A DNA stretch of 64,000 nucleotides. It comes from Nageia nagi. Its lineage: Eukaryota > Pinophyta. A program made the translations under genes and the position numbers. How positions within the stretch are numbered: position 1 is the first letter of the stretch; each line of letters starts with the position of its first letter. The stretch is from contig JBITNC010000001.1 of assembly GCA_050084985.1 (NCBI GenBank), positions 11,966,001 through 12,030,000 of the forward strand, given 5' to 3'. This document shows positions 1 through 13,129 of this stretch, one piece after another. Below the pieces are notes generated by a model that saw only the letters and a program-made list of their open reading frames with translations, ran no database searches and was not told the DNA's origin.

Positions 1-443
1 ATAACAAAAATAATAAGGTAAGGAAAGAAGCACCCAACCTTTGCCCATGAGCATAAATGTCATGTGGAATATTTTGTAAATAAAATTGAGCAAGAAGAAA
101 AATGCACCTTGAATGGGAATTTACACCCCTAAACAAGGCCTAGAATACCTTTGAAGGGATAAAAAATACAAGAAATAGGAAAATAGGTAACAAAATTTTA
201 TCCTTAGCCCATAGGTCCTCACCTAGTTAGCAGATTTGGAATGAGGACCCAGTAAAATTCATTATTTCACCAAGTTTAGATTTGGGTACATAAAAATGCA
301 TCATATTGAGAATGAATTGTTTGAGAAATTCAAATATGATAACTACTAGGAGTTAGAGTATTCTAAAGGACCCTTTCCAGAGTTAGCCCAACCTCTTTCT
401 CCTAACTTTCAAGGAAAATTAGTTACAGGAGTGAGATAAATAG

Positions 444-2414
444 ATGTTGGACAACTATCTAGTTCATAAGAACCTTACAAGAAAAAAAAACAAAATCCCT
501 TGGACATGTTACTATTTCCTAAGAGTCATATCTAAAAAAGAAAAGGAAAATTCAAACTCTTGCTCAAAAATAACAACCCTAAAAAAAAAAGTGAAAAACC
601 CAGGGAAGAAACCCCACACTACACAACTTTGATCACAAAGGATTGCACCCCCACCTCCCATAATCATAGAAGAAACATTAGAGGTTGTTGCAAAGAAGGA
701 AGAAATATTTGATGTAGAGGAATTGCAAGAACCTCAAAACATAGGTACTACTACGCAGGAGGAAGTTCCAAAAAAGGAAGAAATTTTGGAAAAGGAGCAT
801 ATGGAAATTCAACAAGGTGGGGGAAATGTACTTGGAGTGGGTAGATCTACAGTAGTTACATCTAAAGGCATACCAGGTAATGATGGTGATGATGATGATG
901 ATGAATCTAGAAAGAAAAAATACTTTGACCCAATGGAAAAGGCTAATGATAAAGATAAGGTCATGGAGGAAGCAAAAAAGAAATAGAAATTCAAAATCCT
1001 ACACCTCTAAAGAAAATATAACCTACTCAATAGGTCATAGCACCCACCTCAAGTTTAAATACTCCTCATTCTTTGATCCTTAAAACCTCCCAGGAGGAGA
1101 TTAAATCAATTTTTTCTATGCAAAGTGTAGAGCCCATTAATTGGGAAACTTTTGTTAATAAACTTCTTGTGCTCCCTTAGCAATAGTTGAGAATCTTGAG
1201 CAAGGTAATAGAAGCAAGAGATATTAAGATAACATAAATGTATTTCAAAAAAGGAAAATTGGATATTACTCCCATGGCTATTATTGATATAAATATGAAG
1301 AGTGCTCTGACTACAGACTAATCTAGAATTCTTGTAAATACTTTGATGGCAACTAGAAAAAGTATTTAATCCATGGAGGCTAAGGTAGATAGGTTAAATT
1401 AAAAAGTGGATCAATATAAAAAAGATTACTCCCTTAAGGATAAAACTATTGTAGAGTTGCAAAATAAAAATAAAGAATTGCTTGCAAAGCTTGATAAGCA
1501 AAAATCAAAATTTGAGAAGAGCTTAGAAGAAATGGAAGTTGAGTTAGATAGCACAAATAAATTGATCCAAGATCTCAAATCCAAAGTAGCAATTATGGAT
1601 AGCCAAAAGGCCAAGTAAGTTGATGTTGAATTACAAAGAATAGTAGCAACTAATAAAGTGCTTACTGATGATAATACAAAGTTGTTATGACTCATAAAAG
1701 GCTTCAAGAAGTCCCTAGTGCAACAAATTGGAGATAAGATGATGACTTTATCGCACTTGCATCTGTTAAAAGATTAGATAGAACAAGACATCAAGCAATT
1801 TGATACATAGACTAATCTTTACCAATCAACTTTAAAAATCCCAAGAACAGTGGTTGAGAAGATGCAAAGCTAGCTAAGGGCCTTAACTAAAAAATATATA
1901 GCTACCATTACTCTTAGGCCTAGGAAATCATATTTAAGGAGAATTTGGGATATATGTGAACTTCAAAATTTGGTATTCAATATGAATATTAATAAACACC
2001 AACTTAAAATAGAGCTAGAGTTTATTAACAAATTCTTTAATTGAATTAAAAGCCCCAAAATCATGGAAGGATTAGGATGTATAGGGTAGTGCTTCTAAAT
2101 GGGTAGCTAATACCATTCAATTCCTTAAATAATATTTTTTTAAGAAACAAATCTCAACTCTTTAATAATTGAATGACCTCGCTTAAGAGGTAATTGCAAG
2201 ATTCCTGTATGCTAGAATGCTAGAGAGTGCACTAACAAGGTTCAATGTAAATATAGTTAGGATACAAGCCTCTCCTAATTTTTCACAAATTGATCATCAA
2301 AACCTCAAGGAGTTAAGCAAAAAGATTAAACCTTTTCTCCTTGTAGAACTTGTGATCCCATCATTGATGCTCATTAAAGCTTCATCTGAACCAATGACCA
2401 GGAGCAACAAATAG
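444..2414 (+). pseudogene. Decayed coiled-coil frame of unknown family (E1)
   Basis: I do not recognise this protein. Open segments at 444-632, 723-986, 1406-1618 and 2217-2414 are separated by stops and frameshifts. The first two share a frame and are rich in Lys, Glu and Pro, with a short Asp run at about 888-905. The 1406-1618 segment is a heptad-like coiled coil full of Lys, Glu and Leu. The order (Pro/acidic low-complexity stretch, about 100 codons, then a coiled coil opening with a Met-Glu-Ala stretch) resembles the minus-strand frame at 38,070-41,302, and a third coiled-coil frame lies at 46,160-48,260. I infer a dispersed element-associated protein. No RT, integrase or zinc knuckle is visible here. 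An old host pseudogene is an alternative. Confidence 0.4.
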
Positions 2415-4367
2415 AGGGTTTTGTTCTCCAATAAGTGGAGACCCCAAGAGTTGCCATAAGATTATATTCCTTCATAATTGCATTGAGTATGGAGTAACAC
2501 ATTATCATTCTTTTATTTGTTTCAAGGAATTATCCCTAGTCCCTACTTCCTTTTCCATTTTTTATTCACATGTATTTAATCTTTTATTTGAATTGAGTCT
2601 AAAGAGTTTTAGGTATTGTCAACATCCAAATTTTGTATATATAAGTCTTGGTCTTAGATATTTTGCCTTAAAAATTTCTAGTTAAAATCTAGCAAGTGTT
2701 GCAATAACTCTCAATGATAAAATTTAGTCATGTCAATAATCAAAAAGGTCAGGAACTATATATATAAAAGAGTCATGTATGGGAGCAAATGTATCATTTC
2801 TAGGTAGTATTGTATTATGTAAGGGTAGTGAAATTCTAAGAAAACATTCAAGAGTTATCATAAAAAAAATGTTTGAGAGTTATCATAAATATAGTGTTCA
2901 AGAGTTGTTGAAAATATAAGCCCAAGTTATGTCTAAATACTTAGCATGGGATACCCAAAAGTAAACATCACTCATCAATTTTCAATAATGACATCATCTT
3001 TTTTGTGAAAAATTAGTGAGTCCCAGAACAAGCAATGGTGGGTGATATTTTATGAAGATACCAAATAGAGCTACCAATTTTGAGTAATGATGTCAAAACA
3101 TTTGGCTAAAATTAGTGGGTACTAAGAATAATTGGATCATCAATAAAGCCTAGTGAAGAGAAATAGGAACCTGTTAGACTAAGAAAATAATGTTGGGCAA
3201 GAACTAACACCCTGGTCCACTTGATCTTAAGTGTTTGACCCTTAGGGCCCTATTAATGTGTCAATTTCAACTCATTTCCACATAATAATGGTAGTTTCTT
3301 CTCCAACTAAGTTGATAAATTATTCATAGCCCCCATTACTCTATTCGATTAGAACTATAGTATGGATCATCAATGGTTATACAGATGTAGATAACTATCG
3401 ATAGAACACAGTACTAGATCTTACCTATCAAATTATGGATGAGTACTTCTTCAATCAACTATAGAGCCAAAAAAGAGTAGTCAATGATATGTGAGGTAGA
3501 TTAAGGCTCAATGGATACAACTGCTCAAAAATTGCAAACTTTTAGATGATCATACTTTTGGTACTTATTCACTGTGTAATCTAACATAGTTGTAATATTT
3601 ATTGGAAATAGTTTTTTTATTATCTTCAACCAAGATAAATAATAATGTGTATTTATGGTATATAACCACCTAATCAAGTAGGTTAATGTATAAATAGTGG
3701 ATTGTTATAAGTCAAAGAGGTCAAACATTCTAGCAAATTTTCTTAGGTCTATAATATGTTTTCATATATGATAATACAAATTGATAATGCTTTGCCCTTT
3801 TGCAACAAGTGGTTGTTTATTACTTTTTTGAATGTTATGTATGGGATATTATCTTAAGTTATGGCTATGTATTATGATTATGATACCCCAAGGGTAAGAT
3901 AGCTTGCTATTATTAATCTTGGCTATGGATTGCTACCTATGGTACAATGCCGAAGCTATATAGTTCTTGTTTAAGTTTTAGTTTAATATGTTTATTTCTT
4001 TCCTATATCTCTCTAACCTTTTATCTCTTTCTTATTATTTTAAACCTTTACAATAGATAGGAATTGGCCTATAAACCAAAGATTGAGTAGAAAATAAACA
4101 TAAGCACATTTCCACCACCTTCTGCTCTTTCAAGGAACCTACTGTTACAAGCAATGAAGAATTTGATCAAACCAAACCCTTTCAGGTTACATTATACCGA
4201 TCAACAATTGGATGTGTTTTTTCCCAATCATAATTATTGGTAATTATGATTATATGTGTGTGTCCTCAATAATAATTATTATGAAAAAATATATGTATAT
4301 GCTTATTTATAATTTTTTACTTTATATGGAAGTGTTTGTCTCCATCATTGGTTCCATGAGTGGATGT

Positions 4368-4370
<3 letters not shown>
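2415..4370. other. Gene-free AT-rich stretch, possible LTR relic
   Basis: No coding signal on either strand. A TATA-like TATAAATAG lies at 3,689-3,697. About 2,842-2,910 holds three imperfect copies of a roughly 30-bp unit containing CAAGAGTT. Two ATGACATCAT-like motifs occur near 2,985 and 3,090, similar to motifs in the better-defined LTRs of this window. A promoter inside non-coding repeat DNA fits an old LTR, but I could not find matching ends or a second copy. Confidence 0.25.
3689..3697 (+). promoter_or_regulatory. TATA-box-like motif in possible LTR relic
   Basis: TATAAATAG in otherwise gene-free sequence. It matches the TATA core of the element C LTR (49,672-49,679). With no defined element ends around it, its role is a guess. 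Confidence 0.2.
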
Positions 4371-4412
<42 letters not shown>

Positions 4413-4413
4413 A
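4371..4413. repeat. (TA)n microsatellite
   Basis: About 43 bp of almost pure TA dinucleotides, with one break near 4,400. Confidence 0.9.
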
Positions 4414-7400
4414 GTGAACGTAAAAAAATGAAATTCAAACTATATCAAAGATTGATAATAAATCCAAATTAAATATGGAACAAAGTATTAAGAGAAACTC
4501 ACCATCTAATGGATATAAGTAAATATGTTCCTTATGTTATAGTTATAAAGGATGAATGAAAAATATGAAAGGAAACAAAGAGAGAACCTACCATTATAAA
4601 GTAGGATCCTAAATAGTAGACCATGATAAAAAAAAAAGAGACAAATAAATTAGCATGGGGAAATGGAAAAATGAAAATATACATAATTAAAGAAAGTTTC
4701 AAAATAATCAACCCTCAATTTTGATAATCAAGGGATATCCCTTGCTTGAAGCTATGACTATTGCAATTAATTAAGCTTGCTAGGTTAGGGTATCTAACTT
4801 TGGTGTTACTAAGTTAGTTGACATAGGTCATAGATTCATTTGTTGGGTTTGAATAATGTTTAAAATCATCTTGAAGATAGTCATATTTTTCTATCTTTAT
4901 GTTGATAAAATTTAACTTTTGGTAGTAAATATGGATACCCATTTTTGAGCTAAACACTTTTGGTTTTCATTTCACTTGATTTGGAGGTCATTTAGTGGAG
5001 TTATCTAGAGTTTTGGTGGTCATTTTTTAAAATCATTAGCTTCATAGTGTTATTGGTTCCATGTTGATCATTTTGACTATAAATATTGCCCACACTCTCA
5101 TTTTGAAGTTTTTTATTTAGAAATTAATTAAAATCATTAAATTTAATTTAATTAATTTTCTAATATTTTAGGATACAAATTTTGATTTTTGACACTTAAC
5201 CTTGTTAATTCAATAACTTGAGATTTGGTTATCCATTTTGGATGCCATTTTTTCTATTCAAACATAACATTATTCAAGATATTTGTTACGAGCTCTTGGT
5301 CCCTTATGGCATACCAACTACATCTTCAATGATATTTTAGCTTTAGGTGTTGATTGGCTCTCACTCATGCAAATTTGTAGCTCTTTGATCCTACTTTCTT
5401 TGGAGGTTCTTCAACTCTTCATTTGTAGATGTTCATTGGCAATGATTTAAATAGCATATTTGCACCAGATTTCTTCTTTTTCTCTTTTAGTGGGGATTTT
5501 TCCCATAGGGTTTTCTTCTTTTCTTTGTTTGTGAGAGATTTTGTATTGTTTATGGGTACCTCATTAGGTCATGTTGTTGAGACCCATATTATACTCACAT
5601 ATGTTTGTGTCTACTACCTCTTAGCCTCATTAATTAAGCATGTTAGGTTAGGGTATCAAAGTATAATGTTAGTTAGTTGATAACACTTAATATGAGGTAT
5701 TTAACTCCTTGTGCATGGATTTTCATTCTTATCCTTATCCTAGTTTCTTATATTTGGATTGTTGAGATCATTCCCATCATATGGTTGTAATTGTTAATTG
5801 TTGGCTATTTAACCAAGGCTTCTCATTGTAATAATATCAATTTTTCTATTTCCTTTTGATAGATAAAGATAAATTACTTTTCATTGGAGGAGGCACACAA
5901 TATCATATGTACTTAAAATAATATGTATAAATAAAGGTTTATAGGGCATAAAAAATATATAATATGTATTTGGAATTAGGAATGAATGCCTTACCTTGTC
6001 AAATACCCTTTTACATGAAGAATATGAAGTTTATGACATGTCATCCTCAAACTTAGGAAGGGAAAAAACCTCACCATGAAATCCTTTAGGACTATTTAAA
6101 CATTTAGAAATTTAAACTTAAATATCTATAGATTGCATGGGAATTAGAACTAAGTTTTATATGGTGATATATATTGCTTCATAGTAGTGGATAAGTCTAT
6201 AAGGAGAGAATTTTGAAAAGAAACAAAACATGGTAAATCAACCTCCTTGATCATATTTAATGATACAAGATCAAATACAGAATAACTTGGCAAATAGGGG
6301 AGACTAACTAAAGTAGCTAATAAAAATTAATGAATCTAAGGTTGTTGTTAAGGAAAATCATGACAAAAATAATGTATCTCTTGAGAAGAGACATTAGATG
6401 TGATGTATAAAGATTCAAGCAAGTTAAGAAACTAGGAAGCATTTTTTTATTAAGTTGGAGGATGGATTTTTGAATGGAATTCTAAGTGTTTTACATTCGA
6501 GTAAGTCAAGCATGCATGATAAGTACTACAATAAACAAGGTGATTCAAACCTAGGACCTCCTAGCAATAAGACATGCACCTAACCGGTGCGGTATCCCTA
6601 AGGGGATGAAACTAGAAATCATTTGTATTGCTAAGGATTTGGCAATATTGAATTCTCATTTTCTATAATTATAATTAAAATTAAGAGAATCTATCTTTTC
6701 ATATTTTCTCTTTATATTTTAAGTTATCTTTTAGTAGGAATTTGATATTTTGATTGTAGGAATGATCCCTTTTGATTGGTGGGCTAAATTTTTTATTAAA
6801 ACTTGGTTTATAATTTCATTGCTAGGACTCCTACAAATCGAGGTAAAGAATTCCATAGAATGTTGAAAGGTGAGTTCAATATAAAAGCCTTCAAACTATT
6901 AGACAAATCTATAAAACTAGTTCTCTAAACAAATCAATTAGTCTCAGAAGTGGGTGAGATAAATAATAAGGTTTGTTAAAACTAAAATAATATATATCAA
7001 CTTAGGTGATAAGATTTATGAGTATTTTCTAGTAGAAGTTCTAGAATTATTTTACAATTTGATCATTACACAACCAAAATTTTTTACCCAAACTAGTATT
7101 CCTAATATTAAGTAGAATAAAGGAAAATACTTTTATTGATCCAAAATCAACAACCTTAGGCTCTGAAAGTTCATGAATGGGTCCAACATGTAGTAGATTC
7201 TTGTATTATTAAGTTTTCCTTACAAAACTAGGTATTATGGGATGTTGATAAAGATAGATTCCTTAGAGGACCAAGGAGACTTTTTATCAAAAATCTATCT
7301 AAAATCTATAAATGCTATCTAATCAAGTAAGTAGTTTCTCTTGACACTATCTCCTACCTATAAAAGGGGAGAAAGTGCTAGGAGGTAGGAAGGTATGTTA

Positions 7401-7659
7401 GAAAGAGAATGATGATTAGTTAAAAGATAATTAGGGTTCACCAAAAGGCATCATAATGAGTTAGGGTCACAATGGTTCACTAAAATAACATTATAAAAGA
7501 AGGGTGTATTCTAGAGGGGTAGATAGAAACTTAAGATATGATAGTTTAGAGGTATAATGAAAGGAAAAAAGAGTGTGGAAGAAAGAAATATTGATAAAGA
7601 AGAAAAATAAATAAATATTTGGAGGAAGAAGAATATAATGAGAGAAAAGAAAGAGAGAT
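4414..7659. other. Gene-free AT-rich region with a dispersed direct repeat
   Basis: No supported gene. A roughly 35-bp direct repeat containing TTAATTAAGC and GGTTAGGGTATC occurs at about 4,766-4,800 and again at about 5,628-5,660, 0.86 kb apart, as if flanking a small relic element. The part from 7,380 to 7,660 is purine-rich. The short open frames here look like chance in AT-rich DNA. Confidence 0.5.
6541..6600 (-). repeat. tRNA-like relic (possible SINE head)
   Basis: Read on the minus strand, the segment has a GCAC/GTGC arm closing a CGGTTAG loop, placed like a tRNA D-arm and A box. About 30 bases later comes GGTTTGAATC, one base from the tRNA T-loop/B-box core GGTTCGAATC. Spacing and order match a tRNA. 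The acceptor stem and anticodon arm are not convincing, so I read it as a tRNA-derived relic and not a working tRNA gene. Confidence 0.35.
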
Positions 7660-9650
7660 AATTAAATATGTTAAAGACCTATTTAGGGAATTTGTAAGTT
7701 TTCCAACTATTAGATTCAATATCTAAGAAAAAATAGAAATACTCAACCAACCTAGAAAAAAAACATAACTAGAGAATGAATTAACAATTTGAAAAAAATA
7801 TGACACTATGGGGTAGGAACATTAGAAATATATGATTCTCGAGGAAAATAAAAATCAAAATATCTAACAATAGGAAAAATGGTAGGAGAAGAAGTGAAAA
7901 TAGATGAAATAATACGAATGGTATAAATAATAGGAAGGAACCTTGGGAGCTACTATTTTCTGCACCAAAAAATAGCTAATGAATAATTGTTAGGGATCAC
8001 ATCCATGTTGGATCCTTATTTAATTTTTGACCCTCCCCATCTTCCATGTATTTTTATGACATGAAGAATAACCCATTAAAAATATTAAGAATTTCTAATG
8101 ACACACTACTTATGATAGTAGAAGAAAAGAACAACAAAACTGAGTTTAAGGACATATTTGAGGTAATAAAATAACACTAATTTGATATTACTTTAAGGAT
8201 AAACCATCCTAGGGAATGAAATATACATCAATATAGAGGAGGGAGATAACATAACAATAGACCACTGACTCAATGACATCAAACATGACCATATATTGAA
8301 ACAACTACATCAGCATCCAAGTTATCAATATGTCAAAAATAACTTAGGATAATAAGGAGCATTTATTCATACTAAAAAATGAATGGGCTTAAATAAATGT
8401 GAATGTTGAAAATATTAAAATATATGAATTAACATATACACTTAGGAATGTTAAAGTATTATAGTGGCTAATATAATATGAAAAGTTAATTTTAAATTAG
8501 GGTGTTAGAATGTGGGTTGATATTCATGATGCCTTCAAGCAAGAATACAACTTTCCAGAGGCTATCATGAAAAATGTCAATAAGATGAGAGAACTTGTAC
8601 TAGGACCTTGAGAAAAAGTTCAAGAATTTAATAAAAGATTCAAAGTAATGTAACAAAGGTAACAATAACCCATGATAGAAAAATAAAAATTTGAATGGTT
8701 TATCACCAGATTAAAAGATGACATAAGAATATCCATGGAGAAATCATATTCAAGTTATGTAATTGGATTATAAGTTGTTGTGGAAATTAAATCTCAACCT
8801 TGGTGATCAAAAGAATTAAATGCTATTTGCAAATAAATAGAATAAGAATTTGAGAAGCTCCCCTAACAATTGATGAATGCTACTATACAATCTAATACAA
8901 TAGCCATACAAAGAGAAGTATAGTGCTAATTATGCATCAAAGAAGGAAATATCACTAAAAATACCCCATCTTGGAAAATCTTGCTCTAGAATATTGTCAA
9001 ACTTATCAAATTATGGGAACACATACCATATAAAATTTCCTAGTACAAATGGAATGCCAAAGAGGTATGCTTGGTATGCCTAGTCCTAATTGTAGAACTG
9101 TAGATCATCAAACCATTGGACATAATACTATAGAGGGAAAGAATTTGTGGAATACATCAAGTCAATCATTCAAAACAACCTTAGAGCTTTTTCTATTTAA
9201 CAAGAAGAAAAACCTCTATATCGATGAAATGGATGATCCAACCCTATTCCTTTTGTGAATGATAAGGTATCAAATATGTCCCTTTGGTCATAGTAGCCCA
9301 AGTATCAACTAATAATAGTGATACATAAAATTTTGATAATTCAACAAATTAATATTACAACAACCAAGGAAATGGTTGAGGTAGAAAATGAGGATACAAA
9401 GGTGGATATAAATATCAAATATGGGGACAAGGATAATGAAGCATATGATATAATTTGGGCTACCCATCATATCAATAGTACAATTCCCTACAACCATGAT
9501 CCTATGTTGAATGCCACTACTATTGTAAACATAATGACAATAAGTATTATGACTATCCAAAAATATTATCTCATATGTAAGAAAAATAATGGATATCTTA
9601 ACTGAAAAATGCTAATTCTCCTCTTCATCCTTTTCTATCATTAAAAATAA
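7660..9650 (+). pseudogene. Decayed Gypsy-type gag relic (G)
   Basis: The clearest part is around 8,510-8,660, where one frame reads as the gag core: a Trp-Val-Asp-Ile-His start, a Phe-Lys-Gln-Glu-Tyr stretch, then Lys-Val-Gln-Glu-Phe-Asn, as in plant retrotransposon gag capsid domains. Many TAG and TAA stops interrupt it. Downstream, about 9,300-9,560, one frame is rich in Asn, Tyr and Gly, like a gag C-terminal tail, but no intact CCHC knuckle is visible. The relic stops just before the truncated LTR of element A at about 9,682. It has no matching pol, so it is probably a fragment of another element. Confidence 0.45.
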
Positions 9651-9681
9651 TAAATATTAGAAAAAATAACTAAAATATCCT

Positions 9682-10120
9682 TTTCTTAATGCCACCTATC
9701 ATATATGGATTTTGTTATACTTCGAGCTCTATATTCCTATGATATTTTTCATTCATTCACAAGCAATATTTTGAGCATTGAAGGTGAGATGATATTGAGT
9801 GAAAGGATGAGCCAATATGGAAAGGTAACCAAGTGGTACCACTAGGTTCCTAGTACCTATGTTGGGTTGAGGTTGGATCCATGGCTCTGTTATTCAAGGA
9901 AGCTCATCATTCGTACTCTTTCAGTCAAATATTGCCTATTCATTGTGATAGGTAAAGTATATGATTATATCTTGTGTAAATTTAGTTTAATAGGTCAAGT
10001 TCAATTAGGTCATTTTCATCTTTCATGTCATCATTTAATATTATTTCATGGTTAATTGGTAAAATTGAATTTATTGTGAATAGCCCTAATTATTATTATT
10101 TCAATTATAATAATTAGTAA
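9682..10120 (+). repeat. 5' LTR fragment of element A (3' part only)
   Basis: Aligns with the last part of the LTR at 17,524-18,351 over shared blocks such as the CCACCTATCAT stretch, GGAAGCTCATCATTC, GTGATAGGTAAA and CATGTCATCATTTA. Homology starts abruptly at about 9,682, so the upstream part of the LTR has been deleted or replaced. The end near 10,120 is where similarity stops; the expected terminal CA is not clear. Confidence 0.7.
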
Positions 10121-10242
10121 ACCTGATTCCTTTTTGACACATCACTTTATCCTTCACTAGTTGCACCAAAACCCTAGGGTTTTGGGTAGGACTAATCTTT
10201 CATTTAAAGTATTTTAGAAATAAAAATAGTTGAGTTTCTTGC

Positions 10243-12840
10243 CATGGTTAGTAGCTTTGATAAGGTACCTAAAGCTAATATGAAGAAAATGCTTAATGGA
10301 AATGAATAATGAAGTGAATCCTCTAACATTGGGGATAATAGTTGATTCGTTCAAGCTACTCCACCCATGTCTTAGGATTCAAATCTACTATATGATGAGA
10401 TTCATAATACTAGGACATTGAATATATAAGTAAAACCTATTTTTGATACACATAATGGTGAGGGAGATCCTATGGCTCATATAATAGTGTTTGAGATGAA
10501 GTTCAAATTAAAATTTGGGGTGAATGATAACTTGATGGAAAAATAATTCCCTACTACATTTAGAGGTGATGCCTAATTGGTACTTCTCTTTACCTACAAA
10601 ATCCATTAATTACTATGCACAACTTGTCTCAAAATTTTATATCCATTTCAAATATCTTGCTCCTAGAAAAATAAAAGTTTTAGATATAGTTAGTGTTATC
10701 CAAGGTCTAATTGAAAGATTTGATAAATTTGTACAAATATTCCAAAAGATATGTAACATGATTCCTTAACCTCTATTTGAGTATGATATAACATCCATGT
10801 TTGTTCACAACATCCATTCTAAATTTAAACTCATAGCTTTGGAATATATGACACTACCATTTACAAAAATTGTGCATACGCTTATCCAAAAGAGAAGCAC
10901 CTAGTTGATATGGGTGATTTAAAATACGAAAACCCTACTAAAGTGATAAAGGAATGAAGAAATTAGAAAAAAAAGAAGATAAATAGGTCTATACCAAAGA
11001 TAAACCCCCATCCAAAGAGGAAAAAAAGATTCAAACAAAATAACATATCAAGAACAACACTAGGCTACCTTTAACTCCCACCATTATGTTTAAGAATTTT
11101 CTACAAAAAGGGATACTCAAAGCTGATCCAAAGCAAGAACTAGGTCCCAATGGTGATAAACTTAGTTGGTATAATGAAGTGAAATTTTATGAATATCACA
11201 AGGTTAAAGGTCACAAAATGAATGCTTGCATGACCCTAAGGAAATAATTATAGAAATTATTAGATGATGGAAAAATATAGTATGAGGCCTATGCATTGGA
11301 CTCAAATGAGTCTAAACCACTTATGATGAATGTCATCTTCAACTAGGAACTATATGGTGCTACTAAGAGAGGAAGGACTAAAGGGAGGATCAATCTAGCC
11401 ATTGGATAAAGAATGAAAGTCCTTTGCAATTATGCTACACAATAATATCTTAAGAAACTAAAAATAACTCATGCCAAGATAAGTATTTTCAAACTTTTGT
11501 AATAATCATTTGATCATAGAAATGCTTTATTTGATGTGCTTAAGAAAATTGAAGTTGATGTGAATATTTCAATTTCTAAATTTGTATAATTAATAGCTGA
11601 TCTTGATATTGATTTAGTTTGTAACATGCTTTGCTTTCAAGAGAGTGAATTTCCTAGTGAATGTCATTGAAAAGAATTTAGGACTGTATATCCATGTTAA
11701 CATTGCTGTTATTCCTATTAAAAAAGCATTGACTGATATTGGATCTAATGTAAATATTTTTTTAGTGAAATTAATATAAAAATAATTTCCTTCAATTTAT
11801 GCAAAAATGAAGAGAATCATCATTAGCATAAAATAGTTTGATAATGCTGAAAAGGAAGCATTGGATATGTCACTATGCCTATTGAAGTAAGAGGAAAAAC
11901 TATTAATCAAAAAGTATATATTTTTCAAGTGAAATTGGCATATAACTTGTTGGTTGGTAGACCATGGGTCTATAAGATTAGCATTTTTACTTTCACATTG
12001 CATCAATCAACTAAATTTATGTACAAAGGTAAGTAAGTTACTATTCATGAAGAAGATAACTTTACAGATGTATGCCATGTAAATGAGAGGTTTTGGATCC
12101 CTCATGATTTAATTGAAATTAAGGACACACTAACACTTATAAATGCCATTAATGCATAACAGGGAAGTCTTGGTACATACAAAATCTTATAGATTGACAT
12201 CTAGAAAAACTTCAAGGAGCTTGGATGATTGTTATCTATTCCTAAAACTCAACATTGTTGCTCATATGAGGATGAAATCAGGCTGTGTTGCTTCATTCCT
12301 AAAAAGGATGAAGATCCTATTGAAGACATGAATGTGTTCTATCAAAAACATGAAGAAAAATGTGCATTTGAGAATGAAGATGTTTCTTCTATTTCATAAA
12401 TTTTGTTTGATCAAGTAAGTATGTATTTTAATAGTATCAATTTCATATTTTCTAATCAATACATGCATAAATGTCAATATAGTGGAAAAGGACAAGGTAA
12501 GAATGAGTAGGGTATCATAGAGCCTATTCTAAATGAAGGTCAACACAAGAGAATAGCTAGTGTTAGATTTGATTAATCTACACCTAGAACATCCTCATCA
12601 ACTCCAATCATTTAGCATGTTGATATTAGTGATTATGAATGCACCATAGACATATTTTATGAATGAATACATTGTAGGATGATGCATGGTCCTATGGAAG
12701 AATGGCATGCTTACTATGTAAATCCATTCTTACCTCCTACTGCTCAAGTTTGAGTGGACATATTAATAAATGATGATGCATCCTTGAGAAGCAAGGGTCA
12801 CATGGTGAGTTCCCCAAATCCATTGAAAAGAGGCTCATAG
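10243..12840 (+). pseudogene. Element A gag and protease, decayed
   Basis: Gag would form the particle and protease would mature it. At 10,440-10,560 the frame reads as a Gypsy gag core with a Gly-Asp-Pro-Met-Ala-His stretch and a Phe-Arg-Gly-Asp-Ala stretch. A Cys-x2-His-x4-His-x4-Cys-like knuckle lies at about 11,190-11,230, with the first Cys replaced by Tyr. A protease C-terminal region with a Leu-Val-Gly-Arg-Pro-Trp stretch is at about 11,945-11,970; the catalytic Asp-Ser-Gly region upstream is not clear. From 12,040 to 12,840 the frame looks like the spacer between protease and RT. Stops and frame changes occur every few dozen codons, so no product is expected. Confidence 0.65.
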
Positions 12841-13129
12841 CTTAGTTTAAGTGACATCATGCTTATTTTGGTGAAGAGGTTTGCATTAATGATGTTGATA
12901 TTGCAGGTTATACCCTTACCCTTTCTCTTTGCTTTCATTAATTTTTTATCAAATTAGTCTTAGGTCTAGGTAGTTGGTCTTTTAAATGTCCATCATCCCC
13001 TTCCTTAATGGAGCAATGTCACTAGAATACTAGGACCATGAATCCATTTTATATGTATCTTACAATAACTAATTTTGGATGTAGGACTAGAGGTATTGCA
13101 TATGTCTTCCCAACTTAGTGACTAAATGT

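Noticed and set aside
880-1083. Plus-strand frame beginning with a Met run
   Set aside because: Out-of-frame reading of the GATGATGAT run within frame E1.
4212-4472. 86-codon frame rich in Ile and Tyr
   Set aside because: It runs through the (TA)n tract; low-complexity translation only.
5429-5680. Phe-rich frame that could be a small membrane protein
   Set aside because: T-rich DNA gives Phe by chance; no start context, family motif or neighbouring support.
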